Below are positions 14,878 through 23,559 of a stretch of 23,616 nucleotides of DNA, piece after piece. The position numbers and the translations under genes were made by a program. The notes under the pieces are model-generated. The model ran no database searches, had not been told where the DNA came from, and saw only the letters and a program-made list of their open reading frames with translations. This stretch comes from an uncultured Collinsella sp. GTDB lineage: Bacteria; Actinomycetota; Coriobacteriia; Coriobacteriales; Coriobacteriaceae. The DNA lies in contig CATYZI010000033.1 of assembly GCA_958415625.1 (NCBI GenBank), forward strand, positions 1 through 23,616. Reading direction: 5' to 3'. Numbering within the stretch: position 1 is the stretch's first letter; each line of letters begins with the position of its first letter.

Positions 14878-16419
14878 TTACAGCTCGTACAGCGTGGTGA
14901 ACTTGTCCTGCAGGTAGCTGCAGTAGTAGCGGGCGTCAAAATCCATGCCGCAGGCACCCTTGATGAGTTCCGGCGCGTCCTTGGCGCGGCCCCACTGCCA
15001 AATGTGCTCGCCCAGCCACGCGCGGACGGGTGCCAAGTCGCCGCTCGCGCAGGCACCGGTAAGGTCGACGCCGTCGCGGCACATGGCCGGCACAAACATG
15101 GCATCGTAGGCGCTACCCAGCGCATACGTGGGGAAGTAGCCAAACGAACCGCCGCTCCAATGCGTATCCTGCAGGCAGCCGTGCGTGTCGTCGGGAACGG
15201 GAATGCCCAGGTACTCGTCCATAAAGCGGTTCCAAAGCGCGGGGATGTCCTTGGCCGCAGCCTCGCCGGCAAACAGCATGCGCTCGATCTGGTAGCGCAC
15301 CATAATATGCAGCGGATAGGTGAGCTCGTCGGCCTCGGTGCGGATCAACGACGGCTGCGCGATGTTCACGGCGCGGTAGAGCGTGTCTTCGTCGACGTCG
15401 CCGTAGACCTCGGGCGCGTGACGACGCAGCACCTCGAGCAGCGGGCCCATAAAGGCGCGGCTGCGGCCCACGGTGTTCTCGAAAAAGCGGCTCTGGCTCT
15501 CGTGGATGCCCATGGAGGTGCCGCCCTCCAAGCACGTGCGCGCATAGGCGGGATTGACGCCCAGCTCGTACATGGTGTGCCCCGCCTCGTGGATGATGCT
15601 GTAGACGTTGGAGATGCAGTCGTCCTCGTAGATGTGCGTCGCGATGCGCGCATCACCCACGGCAAAGCCCTCGCTAAACGGATGCTCGGTAAAGGCAAGC
15701 GTGGTGTCGTCCAGGTCCAGGCCGACAAGCTTCATAAGGTCGAAGCTCATGGCGCGCTGGGCAGCCTCGGGCACGTGGGCGTGCAAAAAGTCGGCAGCCG
15801 GCTGCTGGCCGCGCTCGCCGATGGCGTGCACGAGCGGCACGACCGTGGCCTTGACCTCATCGCAAAACGCGTCGAAGCTCTTGGCGGAAAGGCCGCGCTC
15901 GTACTGGTCGAGCCAAACGTCGTATGGATCGCGCTTGGGGTCCATGAGCTCGGCCTGATGCTTAAGTTGGGCGACGATTCTATCCACATAGGTCTCAAAG
16001 CTCGCCCAGTCGTTGGCAGCCTTGGCCTTGTGCCACACGGCGTCCGCCTCGCAGGTGAGCCTGGTCCAGGCCTCGGCTTCTTCGGTGGGGATGGCACTGG
16101 CCTCACGTTGATCGCGGCCGAGCACACGGATCTCGTCGAGCAGCTGAGGGTCGTCGATTTTGCCGCCGGCGACGGTCTCGCGCGCTAACGAGCGTACGAG
16201 CTCAACGGACTTCTCGCTGGTCAGCAGCTTGTGATGCTCGCCGGCAAGCGTGCCCATGGCGTCGGCACGCGCTGCTGCGCCGTTGGCAGGAGCAATCGTC
16301 GCTCCATCGAACTCGGCAATCTTGAGCAGGTACTCGCGAGTCCACAGCTTGCCTTCGAGCTTGCGGAGCTTCTTGATGCTCTTGCCCGCCTTGGCTTTCT
16401 TATCGAGTTTCTTTCCCAT
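14878..16419 (-). CDS. M32 family metallocarboxypeptidase (Taq-type)
   Basis: This 513-residue cytoplasmic enzyme matches the length and motifs of thermostable carboxypeptidase 1 family proteins, which trim C-terminal residues from peptides using a metal ion. The zinc site HEAGH is at residues 277-281, followed by GIHESQSRFFEN, which supplies the third ligand glutamate. Other family segments are DVWLDQYERGLS before it and IMVRYQIERMLFAGE after it. A lysine-rich N-terminal tail (MGKKLDKKAKAGKSIKKL) precedes the fold and is an extra for the family. ATG at 16419 has AAGGAT upstream; the frame extends 37 codons further without support. It is divergent from the pheST leader and converges on glmM. 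Confidence 0.93.
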   Translation of the reverse strand: MGKKLDKKAKAGKSIKKLRKLEGKLWTREYLLKIAEFDGATIAPANGAAARADAMGTLAGEHHKLLTSEKSVELVRSLARETVAGGKIDDPQLLDEIRVLGRDQREASAIPTEEAEAWTRLTCEADAVWHKAKAANDWASFETYVDRIVAQLKHQAELMDPKRDPYDVWLDQYERGLSAKSFDAFCDEVKATVVPLVHAIGERGQQPAADFLHAHVPEAAQRAMSFDLMKLVGLDLDDTTLAFTEHPFSEGFAVGDARIATHIYEDDCISNVYSIIHEAGHTMYELGVNPAYARTCLEGGTSMGIHESQSRFFENTVGRSRAFMGPLLEVLRRHAPEVYGDVDEDTLYRAVNIAQPSLIRTEADELTYPLHIMVRYQIERMLFAGEAAAKDIPALWNRFMDEYLGIPVPDDTHGCLQDTHWSGGSFGYFPTYALGSAYDAMFVPAMCRDGVDLTGACASGDLAPVRAWLGEHIWQWGRAKDAPELIKGACGMDFDARYYCSYLQDKFTTLYEL

Positions 16420-16538
16420 ACCTATATCCTTGATCTCGCAGGTCGAGCGCCACGGGTGGGCGTGCGGCCAGTTTGCACAGCTACCCGCCTTGTACCCAGT
16501 GCGAACAAAACGGAACGCGGCGATGCACACGCAGAATG

Positions 16539-16547
16539 TGTTATCCT
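16539..16547 (+). promoter_or_regulatory. Possible extended -10 promoter for the pheST leader
   Basis: TATCCT at 16542-16547 is preceded by TG one base upstream, forming an extended -10. No good -35 is seen at 17 bp. It sits just before the region that folds as the T-box leader, so transcription would start near 16554. Confidence 0.45.
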
Positions 16548-16553
16548 ATAGCC

Positions 16554-16839
16554 CAATGCGTTGACGGAGAGGGTTTTGCCCGCCGCGTCGCCGGCAAGAG
16601 AGGGAAGGTCATGGGCTGCGAGCCTTCCTGCGGTGACAAGGGCCAAGCGTTCACTCCCGAGCAGCGACCTCAACGGGCACGCAGCCAGCGGCGGCGAAGC
16701 CCCAGTAGGGAAGCCGTGAGCCTCGCGACAAGGGGCACAGAGTGGGCGCGGCGGGCCAGACATCCGCCGGGTCAAACAAGGTGGTACCGCGGAATTCAAC
16801 CGTCCTTGGGCAATGCACATGCCCGAGGACGGTTTTTTT
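16554..16839 (+). ncRNA. T-box riboswitch leader controlling pheST
   Basis: The conserved T-box AAGGTGGTACCGCGG is at 16778-16792. It is followed by the terminator CCGTCCT...AGGACGG and seven T. The UGGU bulge matches a tRNA 3' end ACCA, as expected for tRNA-Phe with discriminator A. An AGAGAGGGAAGG stretch at about 16599-16610 resembles the stem I S-turn region. A UUC triplet at 16650-16652, followed by A, is a candidate specifier codon for Phe. Uncharged tRNA-Phe would favour the antiterminator and let pheST be transcribed. The leader of about 285 nt is normal in size. The specifier assignment is tentative; the T-box itself is clear. Confidence 0.93.
16800..16839 (+). terminator. Regulated terminator of the T-box leader
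   Basis: CCGTCCT (16800-16806) and AGGACGG (16826-16832) pair, with GGGC/GCCC inside, and a run of seven T follows. It is the switchable terminator of the T-box; readthrough reaches pheS 86 nt further on. Confidence 0.92.
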
Positions 16840-16925
16840 ATTACCGAACCGGGCCGCGTTTTCACAACGCCAGACGGTGGCAGCCGCCTCGGCAAACGGA
16901 GAGCGCGAGAGACGAAAGGGAAGAC

Positions 16926-18002
16926 ATGAGTCTGATTGATGATCTGGTCAAACTCGAGGAAGAGGCCAAGGAGCTCGTCGCAGGCGCCGACGACGCAGCC
17001 AAGCTCGAGGCTGCGCGCGTTGAGCTGCTCGGCCGCAAGGGCCGCATCACCGGCCTGATGCGCATGATGGGCAAGCTCGCCCCCGAGGATCGTCCCGTGA
17101 TGGGCAAGCGAGCCAACGAGATGCGCCAGCTGATTGAGGGCATGCTCGACGAGCGCAACACCGAGATGAAGGCCGCCGCCCTCAAGCGCGCACTGGAGCA
17201 CGACGCCGTCGACATCACGCTGCCGGGCATCCGTCCGCAGATCGGCCACCAGCACCTGATCAAGCAGATTATCGAGGAGGCCGAGGACATCTTCTGCGGC
17301 ATCGGCTACACCGTCGAGTCCGGCCCCATGGTCGACACCTCCTACTACAACTTCACCGCGCTCAACGCCCCCATGGATCACCCGAGCCGCTCGGCCCGCG
17401 ATACCTTCTACGTGGTCGACAACAACCCCGGCAGCGTCGCGCACCCCGAGGCTCACGCCCACGGCGAGTCCGACGTGCTGCTGCGCACCCAGACTTCGGG
17501 CGTGCAGATCCACACTATGGAGTCGCAGAAGCCGCCCATCTACATGATCTGCCCGGGCACCGTCTATCGTCCCGACACGGCCGACGCCTGCCACCTGCCG
17601 CAGTTCAACCAGATCGAGGGCCTGGTCGTCGACGAGGGTATCACCTTTGGCGACCTCAAGGGCACGCTCGACTACTTTGTTAAGTGCATGTTTGGCGAGG
17701 ACCGTAAGACGCGCTACCGCCCGCACTTCTTCCCCTTCACCGAGCCCAGCTGCGAGGTGGACGTGAGCTGCCACGTCTGCGGCGGCAAGGGCTGCAACTT
17801 CTGCAAGCACAGCGGCTGGATCGAGATCCTGGGCTGCGGCATGGTCGACCCCAACGTTCTTATCAACTGCGGCATCGACCCCGAGAAGTATACCGGCTTC
17901 GCCTTTGGCATTGGCGCCGAGCGCGTCGCGGCCCTGCGCTACGACCTGCCCGACCTGCGCACGTTGATGACTGGTGATATGCGTTTCCTCAACCAGTTCT
18001 AG
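16926..18002 (+). CDS. pheS: Phenylalanyl-tRNA synthetase alpha subunit
   Basis: PheS carries the class II catalytic core that charges tRNA-Phe; the active enzyme is an alpha2-beta2 cytoplasmic tetramer with PheT. The 358-residue length is typical. An N-terminal coiled coil (about 1-85) is followed by the catalytic domain, with GHQHLIKQIIEEAEDIF and the motif 2 region (ALNAPMDHPSRSARDTFYV). The motif FTEPSCEVDV and the family's cysteine-rich CHVCGGKGCNFCKHSGW come next. Motif 3 is AFGIGAERVAALRY near the end. ATG at 16926 follows GAAAGGGAAG. It lies behind the T-box and 63 nt ahead of pheT in the same direction. Confidence 0.97.
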   Translation: MSLIDDLVKLEEEAKELVAGADDAAKLEAARVELLGRKGRITGLMRMMGKLAPEDRPVMGKRANEMRQLIEGMLDERNTEMKAAALKRALEHDAVDITLPGIRPQIGHQHLIKQIIEEAEDIFCGIGYTVESGPMVDTSYYNFTALNAPMDHPSRSARDTFYVVDNNPGSVAHPEAHAHGESDVLLRTQTSGVQIHTMESQKPPIYMICPGTVYRPDTADACHLPQFNQIEGLVVDEGITFGDLKGTLDYFVKCMFGEDRKTRYRPHFFPFTEPSCEVDVSCHVCGGKGCNFCKHSGWIEILGCGMVDPNVLINCGIDPEKYTGFAFGIGAERVAALRYDLPDLRTLMTGDMRFLNQF

Positions 18003-18065
18003 AACGCTTTCTTCTTAGTTGCAGTTTCCGGCTCAAAGCCGCATTTATGAAAGGAGACCAGTTAG

Positions 18066-20519
18066 ATGCGCGTTTCTTACGACTGGCTCAAGACCATGAT
18101 CGATATTCCGGAGGATCCCAAGACTCTTTCGGACGAATATATCCGTACCGGCACCGAGGTCGAGGCGATCGACACCGTGGGCGAGTCCTTCGACCACGTG
18201 GTGACCGCTCAGGTGCTCACCAAGACCCCTCACCCCGATAGCGACCACATGTATGTGTGCTCGGTCGACGTGGGCGACAAGAACCTCGACGCCGACGGCA
18301 ATCCCGCTCCGCTGCAGATCGTCTGCGGCGCGCAGAACTTCGAGGCCGGCGACCACATCGTCACGGCAATGATCGGCGCCGTGCTTCCTGGCGACGTCAA
18401 GATCAAGAAGAGCAAGCTTCGCGGCGTCGTGTCCATGGGCATGAACTGCTCCGCGCGCGAGCTCGGCCTGGGCGGCGACCACTCCGGCATCATGATCCTG
18501 CCCGAGGATACGCCCTGCGGCATGCCGTTTGCCGAGTACGTGGGCTCGAGCGACACCGTGCTCGACTGCGAGATCACGCCCAACCGTCCCGACTGCCTGT
18601 CCATGATCGGCATGGCCCGCGAGACCGGCGCCATCTTCGACCGCGATTTCCACGTTGAGCTGCCCGCCATCAAGGCCGAGACCGGCCGCGCGACCGACGA
18701 CGAGCTTTCCGTCGAGATCGCCGACGAGGGCCTGTGCGACCGCTATGTCGCCCGCATCGTGCGCAACGTGAAGGTCGGCCCGTCGCCCGACTGGATGGTC
18801 AAGCGCCTCAACGCCCTGGGCGTGCGCCCGCACAACAACATCGTCGACATCACCAACTACGTGATGATGCTCACCGGCCAGCCACTGCACGCCTTTGACC
18901 TCGACACCTTTGCCGAGCGCGATGGCCACCGTCGCGTGGTGGTTCGCGCCGCCCAGCAGGATGAGAAGTTCGCGACGCTCGATGGCGAGGAGCGCGTGCT
19001 CGACGCCGGCATGGGCCTCATCACCGACGGCGAGCGTCCTGTGGCGCTGGCCGGCGTTATGGGTGGCATGGATTCCGAGATTGAGGACGATACCGTCGAC
19101 GTGATGGTCGAGAGCGCCTGCTTCAACGCCGGCCGCACCTCGCACACCAGCCGTGACCTGTCGCTGATCTCCGACGCCTCCATTCGCTTTGAGCGCCAGG
19201 TTGACGAGACCGGCTGCGTGGATGTCGCCAACGTTACCTGCGCGCTCATCGAAGAGATCGCCGGCGGCGAGGTTGCTCCCGGCTATGTCGACGTTTTCCC
19301 TGCGCCCAAGACCATCGACAGCATTAAGCTGCGCCTGACCCGTGTGCACGCCATCTGCGGTGCCGACATCGAGCCCGACTTTATCGAGCGCTCGCTCACC
19401 CGCCTGGGCTGCACCGTCGAGCGCGACGGCGAGGACTTTATGGTCACGCCGCCGAGCTTCCGTCCCGACCTGCCGCGTGAGATCGACCTGATCGAGGAGG
19501 TCCTGCGCCTGTGGGGCATGGGTCGCGTCACGGCGACCATTCCGGCTGCCAAGAACCACATCGGCGGCCTGACGCGCGAGCAGAAGCTTACCCGCAAGGT
19601 CGGCGAGATCCTGCGCGCCTGTGGCCTCAACGAGACCACGACCTTTGGCTTTGCCGCCCCGGGCGACCTGGAGAAGATTGGCATGTCCACCGAAGGTCGC
19701 GGCTGCCCCGTGGTGCTCATGAACCCGCTGGTGGCCGAGCAGACCGAGATGCGTCGTTCGCTGCTGCCGGGCCTGCTGCAGTCCGTGGCCTACAACGAGG
19801 CACACGGTACGCCCAACGTGCACCTGTACGAGGTCGGCAACCTGTTCCACGGTCGCGAGAACGCCAGCCTGCCCAAGGAGACCAAGTCCGTGGCGGGTGT
19901 GCTCTCGGGCCAGTGGAGCGAGCAGTCCTGGAACATGAAGTACCGCAAGCTGCGCTTCTTCTTTGGCAAGGGCATTGTCGAGGAGCTGCTCGCCCAGCTG
20001 CGCATCGAGAAGGTTCGCTTCCGTCCCGTCGAGGGCGAGGGCTACGCTTTCTTGCAGCCGGGCCGTGCGGCCGAGGTTCTGTCCGGCGGAACCGTGCTGG
20101 GCTGGGTCGGCGAGATTCACCCCGAGGCGCGCGAGGCGATGGGCATCGATGAGGTCGTCGTTGCCTTTGAGCTCGACTTGGACAAGCTGATCAAGGGCGC
20201 CCGCAACCAGGAGAACTATCGCGAGTTCTCGCAGTACCCGGCTGTTGAGCATGACCTTGCCATTGTGGTCGACAACACTGTGACCTGCGAGGATCTTGAG
20301 CGTCGCATTACCAGTGCCGGCGGCAAGCTGCTCGAGGGCGTGCGCCTGTTCGATGTCTACCGCGATCCGGTCCGCATCGGTGCGGGCAAGAAGTCCATGG
20401 CCTTTGCGCTCACGTATCGCTCGGACGACCACACGCTTACCAGCGAAGAGGTCGAGAAGGCGCACCAGAAGATCGTCACCAAGGTGTGCAAGGGCGTAAA
20501 CGGCGAGGTCCGCTCGTAA
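18066..20519 (+). CDS. pheT: Phenylalanyl-tRNA synthetase beta subunit
   Basis: PheT is the large subunit of phenylalanyl-tRNA synthetase; it contributes tRNA binding and editing of mischarged Tyr. The 817-residue length is normal and all domains appear intact. A tRNA-binding OB domain (about 40-155) is followed by the B3/B4 editing region (about 210-385, with TNYVMMLTGQPLHAFD). The B5 domain (about 405-480) and the synthetase-like core with PLVAEQTEMRRSLLPGLL come next. The C-terminal FDX-ACB anticodon-binding domain runs from about 725 to 817 (FSQYPAVEHDLAIVV). AAGGAG lies a suitable distance before the ATG. A small CGGCT/AGCCG hairpin (18029-18041) sits in the pheS-pheT gap. A large palindrome follows the stop. 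Confidence 0.97.
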   Translation: MRVSYDWLKTMIDIPEDPKTLSDEYIRTGTEVEAIDTVGESFDHVVTAQVLTKTPHPDSDHMYVCSVDVGDKNLDADGNPAPLQIVCGAQNFEAGDHIVTAMIGAVLPGDVKIKKSKLRGVVSMGMNCSARELGLGGDHSGIMILPEDTPCGMPFAEYVGSSDTVLDCEITPNRPDCLSMIGMARETGAIFDRDFHVELPAIKAETGRATDDELSVEIADEGLCDRYVARIVRNVKVGPSPDWMVKRLNALGVRPHNNIVDITNYVMMLTGQPLHAFDLDTFAERDGHRRVVVRAAQQDEKFATLDGEERVLDAGMGLITDGERPVALAGVMGGMDSEIEDDTVDVMVESACFNAGRTSHTSRDLSLISDASIRFERQVDETGCVDVANVTCALIEEIAGGEVAPGYVDVFPAPKTIDSIKLRLTRVHAICGADIEPDFIERSLTRLGCTVERDGEDFMVTPPSFRPDLPREIDLIEEVLRLWGMGRVTATIPAAKNHIGGLTREQKLTRKVGEILRACGLNETTTFGFAAPGDLEKIGMSTEGRGCPVVLMNPLVAEQTEMRRSLLPGLLQSVAYNEAHGTPNVHLYEVGNLFHGRENASLPKETKSVAGVLSGQWSEQSWNMKYRKLRFFFGKGIVEELLAQLRIEKVRFRPVEGEGYAFLQPGRAAEVLSGGTVLGWVGEIHPEAREAMGIDEVVVAFELDLDKLIKGARNQENYREFSQYPAVEHDLAIVVDNTVTCEDLERRITSAGGKLLEGVRLFDVYRDPVRIGAGKKSMAFALTYRSDDHTLTSEEVEKAHQKIVTKVCKGVNGEVRS

Positions 20520-20531
20520 TCTTTGCCGTTC

Positions 20532-20627
20532 GGAACCCGTCCCCCTGCGGGGTTTTCACGGCAACGTCCTCGCCGCTTCGCGGCTGCGGGATGTTGCCTT
20601 AGAAAACCCCTCTCGGGGGCGGGTTCC
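20532..20627. repeat. 96-bp near-perfect palindrome after pheT
   Basis: The 26-bp arms at 20532-20557 and 20602-20627 match in 22 of 26 positions as inverted copies (GGAACCCG...GTTTTC against GAAAAC...CGGGTTCC). Between them GGCAAC and GTTGCC pair, and GCCGC-TTC-GCGGC forms the tip. Each arm also holds its own mini-hairpin (CCCC-CTGC-GGGG and CCCC-TCTC-GGGG). No T run follows. It may be a REP-like or miniature mobile element, or an elaborate pheT 3' end. Confidence 0.75.
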
Positions 20628-20755
20628 TGCGTTAACCTTGTTGCGAGCGGACCGCACCTTCTTCCGGGTGACCGGAAAGTTGGGAGTGCATGGGCCTTTA
20701 TTGGACGGTGCGTGGACCTGGGTTAATAACGTACGTATTGCAAGGGCGTGCTGCG

Positions 20756-20784
20756 TTGTGGGCGGTGCGCCTTTTTGTTAGTAT
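20756..20784 (+). promoter_or_regulatory. Candidate promoter of cbiMQO
   Basis: TTGTGG (20756-20761) and TAGTAT (20779-20784) are 17 bp apart. The predicted start near 20791 falls at the edge of an inverted repeat and about 55 nt before cbiM. Confidence 0.5.
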
Positions 20785-20793
20785 GCAGAGTCG

Positions 20794-20821
20794 GTGTTAC
20801 GGATTGTTGGAAACGTAACAC
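20794..20821. promoter_or_regulatory. Inverted-repeat operator before cbiM
   Basis: GTGTTACG (20794-20801) and CGTAACAC (20814-20821) form a perfect 8-bp inverted repeat with a 12-bp spacer, immediately after the predicted transcription start. The position suits a dimeric repressor, perhaps metal-responsive as in other Ni/Co importers. It does not match the NikR consensus I know, so the regulator is unknown. An RNA hairpin is the alternative. Confidence 0.55.
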
Positions 20822-20845
20822 GCAACGTTCTGATTGAGAGGGCTC

Positions 20846-21931
20846 ATGCATATTCCCGATAATTATCTATCCCCGCAGACCGATGCCGTTATGGCGGTGG
20901 CGATGGTGCCCGTTTGGGTCCATTGCATCAAAAAGGTACGCGCCACGCTCGATTGCGAGCACATGGCGTTCCTGGGCATTTGCGCCGCATTCTCCTTTTT
21001 GCTCATGATGTTCAACGTGCCGCTGCCTGGCGGCACCACTGGTCACGCTGTTGGTGGCGCGCTCATCACGCTGCTGCTAGGCCCCGAGGCTGCTGCCATT
21101 GCAGTCTCGGTTGCACTCGCGCTGCAGGCGCTGCTGTTTGGTGACGGCGGTGTTCTGTCCTTTGGCGCCAACTGCTTTAACATGGCCTTTGTGCTGCCGT
21201 TTACCGCTGCTATCGTGTTCCGTGCGCTCAACAGCCGTCTGCACGACAAGAGCTGGGGCACCTCGGCTTCTGCCATCGTGAGCGGTTGGGTCGGCCTGTG
21301 CCTGGCGGCCCTGTGCGCGGCAATCGAGTTCGGTATTCAGCCGATGCTCTTCACCAACGCTTCGGGCGCTCCGCTGTATTGCCCCTTCCCGCTGTCCGTG
21401 GCTATTCCGGCCATGTTGGTCCCGCATATGTTGGTTGCCGGCGTGGTCGAGGGCGTGGCGACGGCCGCCATCTACGGTTTCATTAAGAAGACGGCGCCGA
21501 GCGTTATCGTCGGTCCCGAGGCCGTCGATGGCCAGCTTGCTGCCGAGGACGCTGCCGCCAAGAAGACCTCGCTGGTCCCCACGCTCATCCTGGTCGCCGT
21601 GCTTGTCGTGGCCACGCCGCTGGGCCTGTTGGCCACAGGTGACGCATGGGGCGAGTGGGACGCCGAGGGCGCCGCGACCGCCGTTCAGGAGGCTGGCGAC
21701 GACAGCCTGCAGGCTTCGGTCGGTCTCGATGCCCCGACCTTTGCCGACGCTCTACCTACGGGTGATTACCTGCAGGCCTATTCAGAGGAGCAGGGCCTTG
21801 GCTTTGCCGGTCAGGCTGCCATGTATATTCTTTCGGGCGTGATTGGCGTGGCGGTGCTCACCATCGCATTCCGCCTGGTCTCGCTGACGGTCAAGGAAAG
21901 CGGTGCTCATGGCAATAGCCGAGCTGCCTAG
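20846..21931 (+). CDS. cbiM: ECF-type Co/Ni importer substrate-binding membrane protein, CbiM with PDGLE tail
   Basis: This 361-residue membrane protein is the metal-selecting S component of an energy-coupling factor importer. The N-terminus MHIPDNYLSPQ supplies the metal ligands (the Met-His motif, with Asn where most relatives have Gly). It is followed by family segments MMFNVPLPGGTTGHAVGGAL and GDGGVLSFGANCFNMAF. After about residue 240 there is a PDGLE/CbiN-like part with two membrane spans (LVPTLILVAVLVVATPLGLL and ILSGVIGVAVLTIAFRL) flanking an extracytoplasmic loop. This is a CbiM-CbiN-like fusion, so no separate cbiN is needed. ATG at 20846 has GAGAGG 5 nt upstream. Its end overlaps cbiQ by 23 nt. 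Whether cobalt or nickel is carried cannot be told. Confidence 0.92.
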   Translation: MHIPDNYLSPQTDAVMAVAMVPVWVHCIKKVRATLDCEHMAFLGICAAFSFLLMMFNVPLPGGTTGHAVGGALITLLLGPEAAAIAVSVALALQALLFGDGGVLSFGANCFNMAFVLPFTAAIVFRALNSRLHDKSWGTSASAIVSGWVGLCLAALCAAIEFGIQPMLFTNASGAPLYCPFPLSVAIPAMLVPHMLVAGVVEGVATAAIYGFIKKTAPSVIVGPEAVDGQLAAEDAAAKKTSLVPTLILVAVLVVATPLGLLATGDAWGEWDAEGAATAVQEAGDDSLQASVGLDAPTFADALPTGDYLQAYSEEQGLGFAGQAAMYILSGVIGVAVLTIAFRLVSLTVKESGAHGNSRAA

Positions 21932-22745
21932 CTGGCTTGCGGTCGAGCAGCGTTACGAGCCCGTGGGGGCTCGGCATCGTGTAATGCAAAAGAATGTCCT
22001 GCACCTGGCGAGCCTGCTTGAGCGGGTTCGCCTGGGTGGAGGCGCGCACGAGGGCGGGTCGGTGGTCGACCGCGCCCTTTCTTGCGTTTCGGCCCCGGTG
22101 CGCCTGGTGGGGATGTTCGTTTGCGTCCTGTGCGTGTGTCTGACGCAGAGCCCGCTGTACCTCATGTTGATGGCGGCTATCGCGCTGGTGCTGGTCGCGG
22201 TGCGCCCCGTACGCGGGCTGCGGGCAACCTTTGTACCGGCGCTTGGCGCTGCGGGGCTCGCGGTGGTTCTGGCGCTGCCTGCCCTGCTGCTGGGCGCTTC
22301 CGCTACGGGCGCCATGCTCAAAATTGCGCTCAAGACGTTCATTAACGTGTCGTTCGTGCTGGGCGTTTCGTGGACACTCACCTGGAGCCGCATGTCGGCG
22401 GCGCTCAAGACGCTGCATCTGCCCGACGAGGTCATCTTTACTTTCGATATGGCGCTCAAGCATATCGAGGTGCTGGGGCGCACGGCGCACGATCTGACCG
22501 AATCGGTCATGCTGCGCAGTGTGGGTCGCGCGCCTGAGGGGTTTTCGCGCATCGACTCGGTCGCGGGTATCATGGGCATGACGTTTATCAAGGCGATGGA
22601 ATGCAGCCACGCGATGGACGAGGCTATGCTTTGCCGCGGCTTTGCCGGTGCGTATCCGGCGCCCGCGCGCGCCGGGTTTGGCTGGCGCGATGCGGTCTAT
22701 GCGGCCGGCGTGGCGCTGCTGGCAGTGTTGTGCGCCGTGCTGTAG
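21909..22745 (+). CDS. cbiQ: ECF transporter T component, CbiQ
   Basis: CbiQ is the membrane coupling subunit that links the ATPase to CbiM. The 278-residue protein has a cytoplasmic N-terminal helix region, several membrane spans (from about VRLVGMFVCVLCVCL) and the coupling helices with DEVIFTFDMALKHIEVL and DEAMLCRGFAGAYP. The latter holds the Ala-Arg-Gly-like motif that docks on the ATPase. ATG at 21909 is used because AAGGAAAG at 21893-21900 gives it an 8-nt gap; a GTG two codons earlier is too close. The start lies inside the end of cbiM, implying translational coupling. The N-terminal extension before the first span is somewhat long for the family. Confidence 0.9.
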   Translation: MAIAELPSWLAVEQRYEPVGARHRVMQKNVLHLASLLERVRLGGGAHEGGSVVDRALSCVSAPVRLVGMFVCVLCVCLTQSPLYLMLMAAIALVLVAVRPVRGLRATFVPALGAAGLAVVLALPALLLGASATGAMLKIALKTFINVSFVLGVSWTLTWSRMSAALKTLHLPDEVIFTFDMALKHIEVLGRTAHDLTESVMLRSVGRAPEGFSRIDSVAGIMGMTFIKAMECSHAMDEAMLCRGFAGAYPAPARAGFGWRDAVYAAGVALLAVLCAVL

Positions 22746-22767
22746 GCGCTGCTGGTTCTGGCTGGGG

Positions 22768-23559
22768 ATGGAAATAGGGAAGGGCGACGTTTTGACGATC
22801 GATATGAATAGTGCGGCGGGCACGAACGGTGCGGGCGCTGAGACCACGCCGCTCATCGAGTTTCGCGACGTGGTGTTCTCCTATGCGGGGCATACGGTTG
22901 TCGATGGTGTGTCGCTGCAGGTCGATTGTGGTGAACTCGTTGCCCTACTCGGTCCCAACGGCTGCGGCAAGACGACGATCATGCGCCTTATCAACGGCCT
23001 TGAGCTCGCGGACGCGGGCACGTATCTGTTTGACGGGCATGCGGTCGATGCGGCATATCTCAAGGATTCCGCGGCCGCTCAGCGTTTTCATCAGCGCGTA
23101 GGCTTTGTGTTCCAGAATGCCGATGCGCAGCTCTTTTGCGCCACGGTGGGCGAGGAGGTCGCGTTTGGCCCGGCTCAAATGGGACTGCCGGCAGACGAGC
23201 TCGAGCGCCGCGTCCGCGATGCCATGGGTCTGTTCCGGGTTGCCGACCTTGCCGACGCCTCTCCCTATCAGCTCTCGGGCGGGCAAAAGAAGCGTGTGGC
23301 GCTGGCGGCAGTCGTATCGATGAACCCGGATATCTTGGTCCTCGACGAACCTACCAATGGGCTCGATGAGGATTCATGCGACATCGTGGTCAACTTCTTG
23401 CTGGCTTACGTCGCGGCGGGTAAGACGGTCTTGATGAGCACACATCACCAGGATTTGGTGCGACGCCTGGGTGCCCGTGCAATCTATATCGATCGATATC
23501 ACCATGTGGTCGAGGCGCCTTCGCCGTCGTATGGAACCGAAAGCGGTGCTACGGACTAG
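22768..23559 (+). CDS. cbiO: ECF transporter ATPase, CbiO
   Basis: CbiO hydrolyses ATP to drive metal uptake through CbiM and CbiQ. The ABC motifs are complete: Walker A GPNGCGKTT (residues 62-70), Q-loop VFQNADAQLF, signature LSGGQKKR, Walker B ILVLDEPTNGLD and the switch STHHQD. The start is uncertain. ATG at 22768 lacks a good ribosome binding site, whereas AGGGAAGGG at 22776-22784 would suit TTG at 22792, and another ATG lies at 22804. The ABC domain itself begins near 22852, so all options keep it intact. It follows cbiQ by 22 nt. No terminator is visible in the 57 nt left before the window ends. Confidence 0.93.
   Translation: MEIGKGDVLTIDMNSAAGTNGAGAETTPLIEFRDVVFSYAGHTVVDGVSLQVDCGELVALLGPNGCGKTTIMRLINGLELADAGTYLFDGHAVDAAYLKDSAAAQRFHQRVGFVFQNADAQLFCATVGEEVAFGPAQMGLPADELERRVRDAMGLFRVADLADASPYQLSGGQKKRVALAAVVSMNPDILVLDEPTNGLDEDSCDIVVNFLLAYVAAGKTVLMSTHHQDLVRRLGARAIYIDRYHHVVEAPSPSYGTESGATD

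Noticed and set aside
14821..16188. 455-codon open frame opposite the M32 carboxypeptidase
   Set aside because: Shadow; the minus strand has the HEAGH enzyme and this frame shows no domain.
18045..20465. 806-codon open frame opposite pheT
   Set aside because: Antisense shadow of a complete PheT with all domains present on the plus strand.
20628..20845. Cobalamin riboswitch before cbiM
   Set aside because: No B12-box-like sequence was recognised and the gap to the predicted promoter is too short for a full cobalamin leader.
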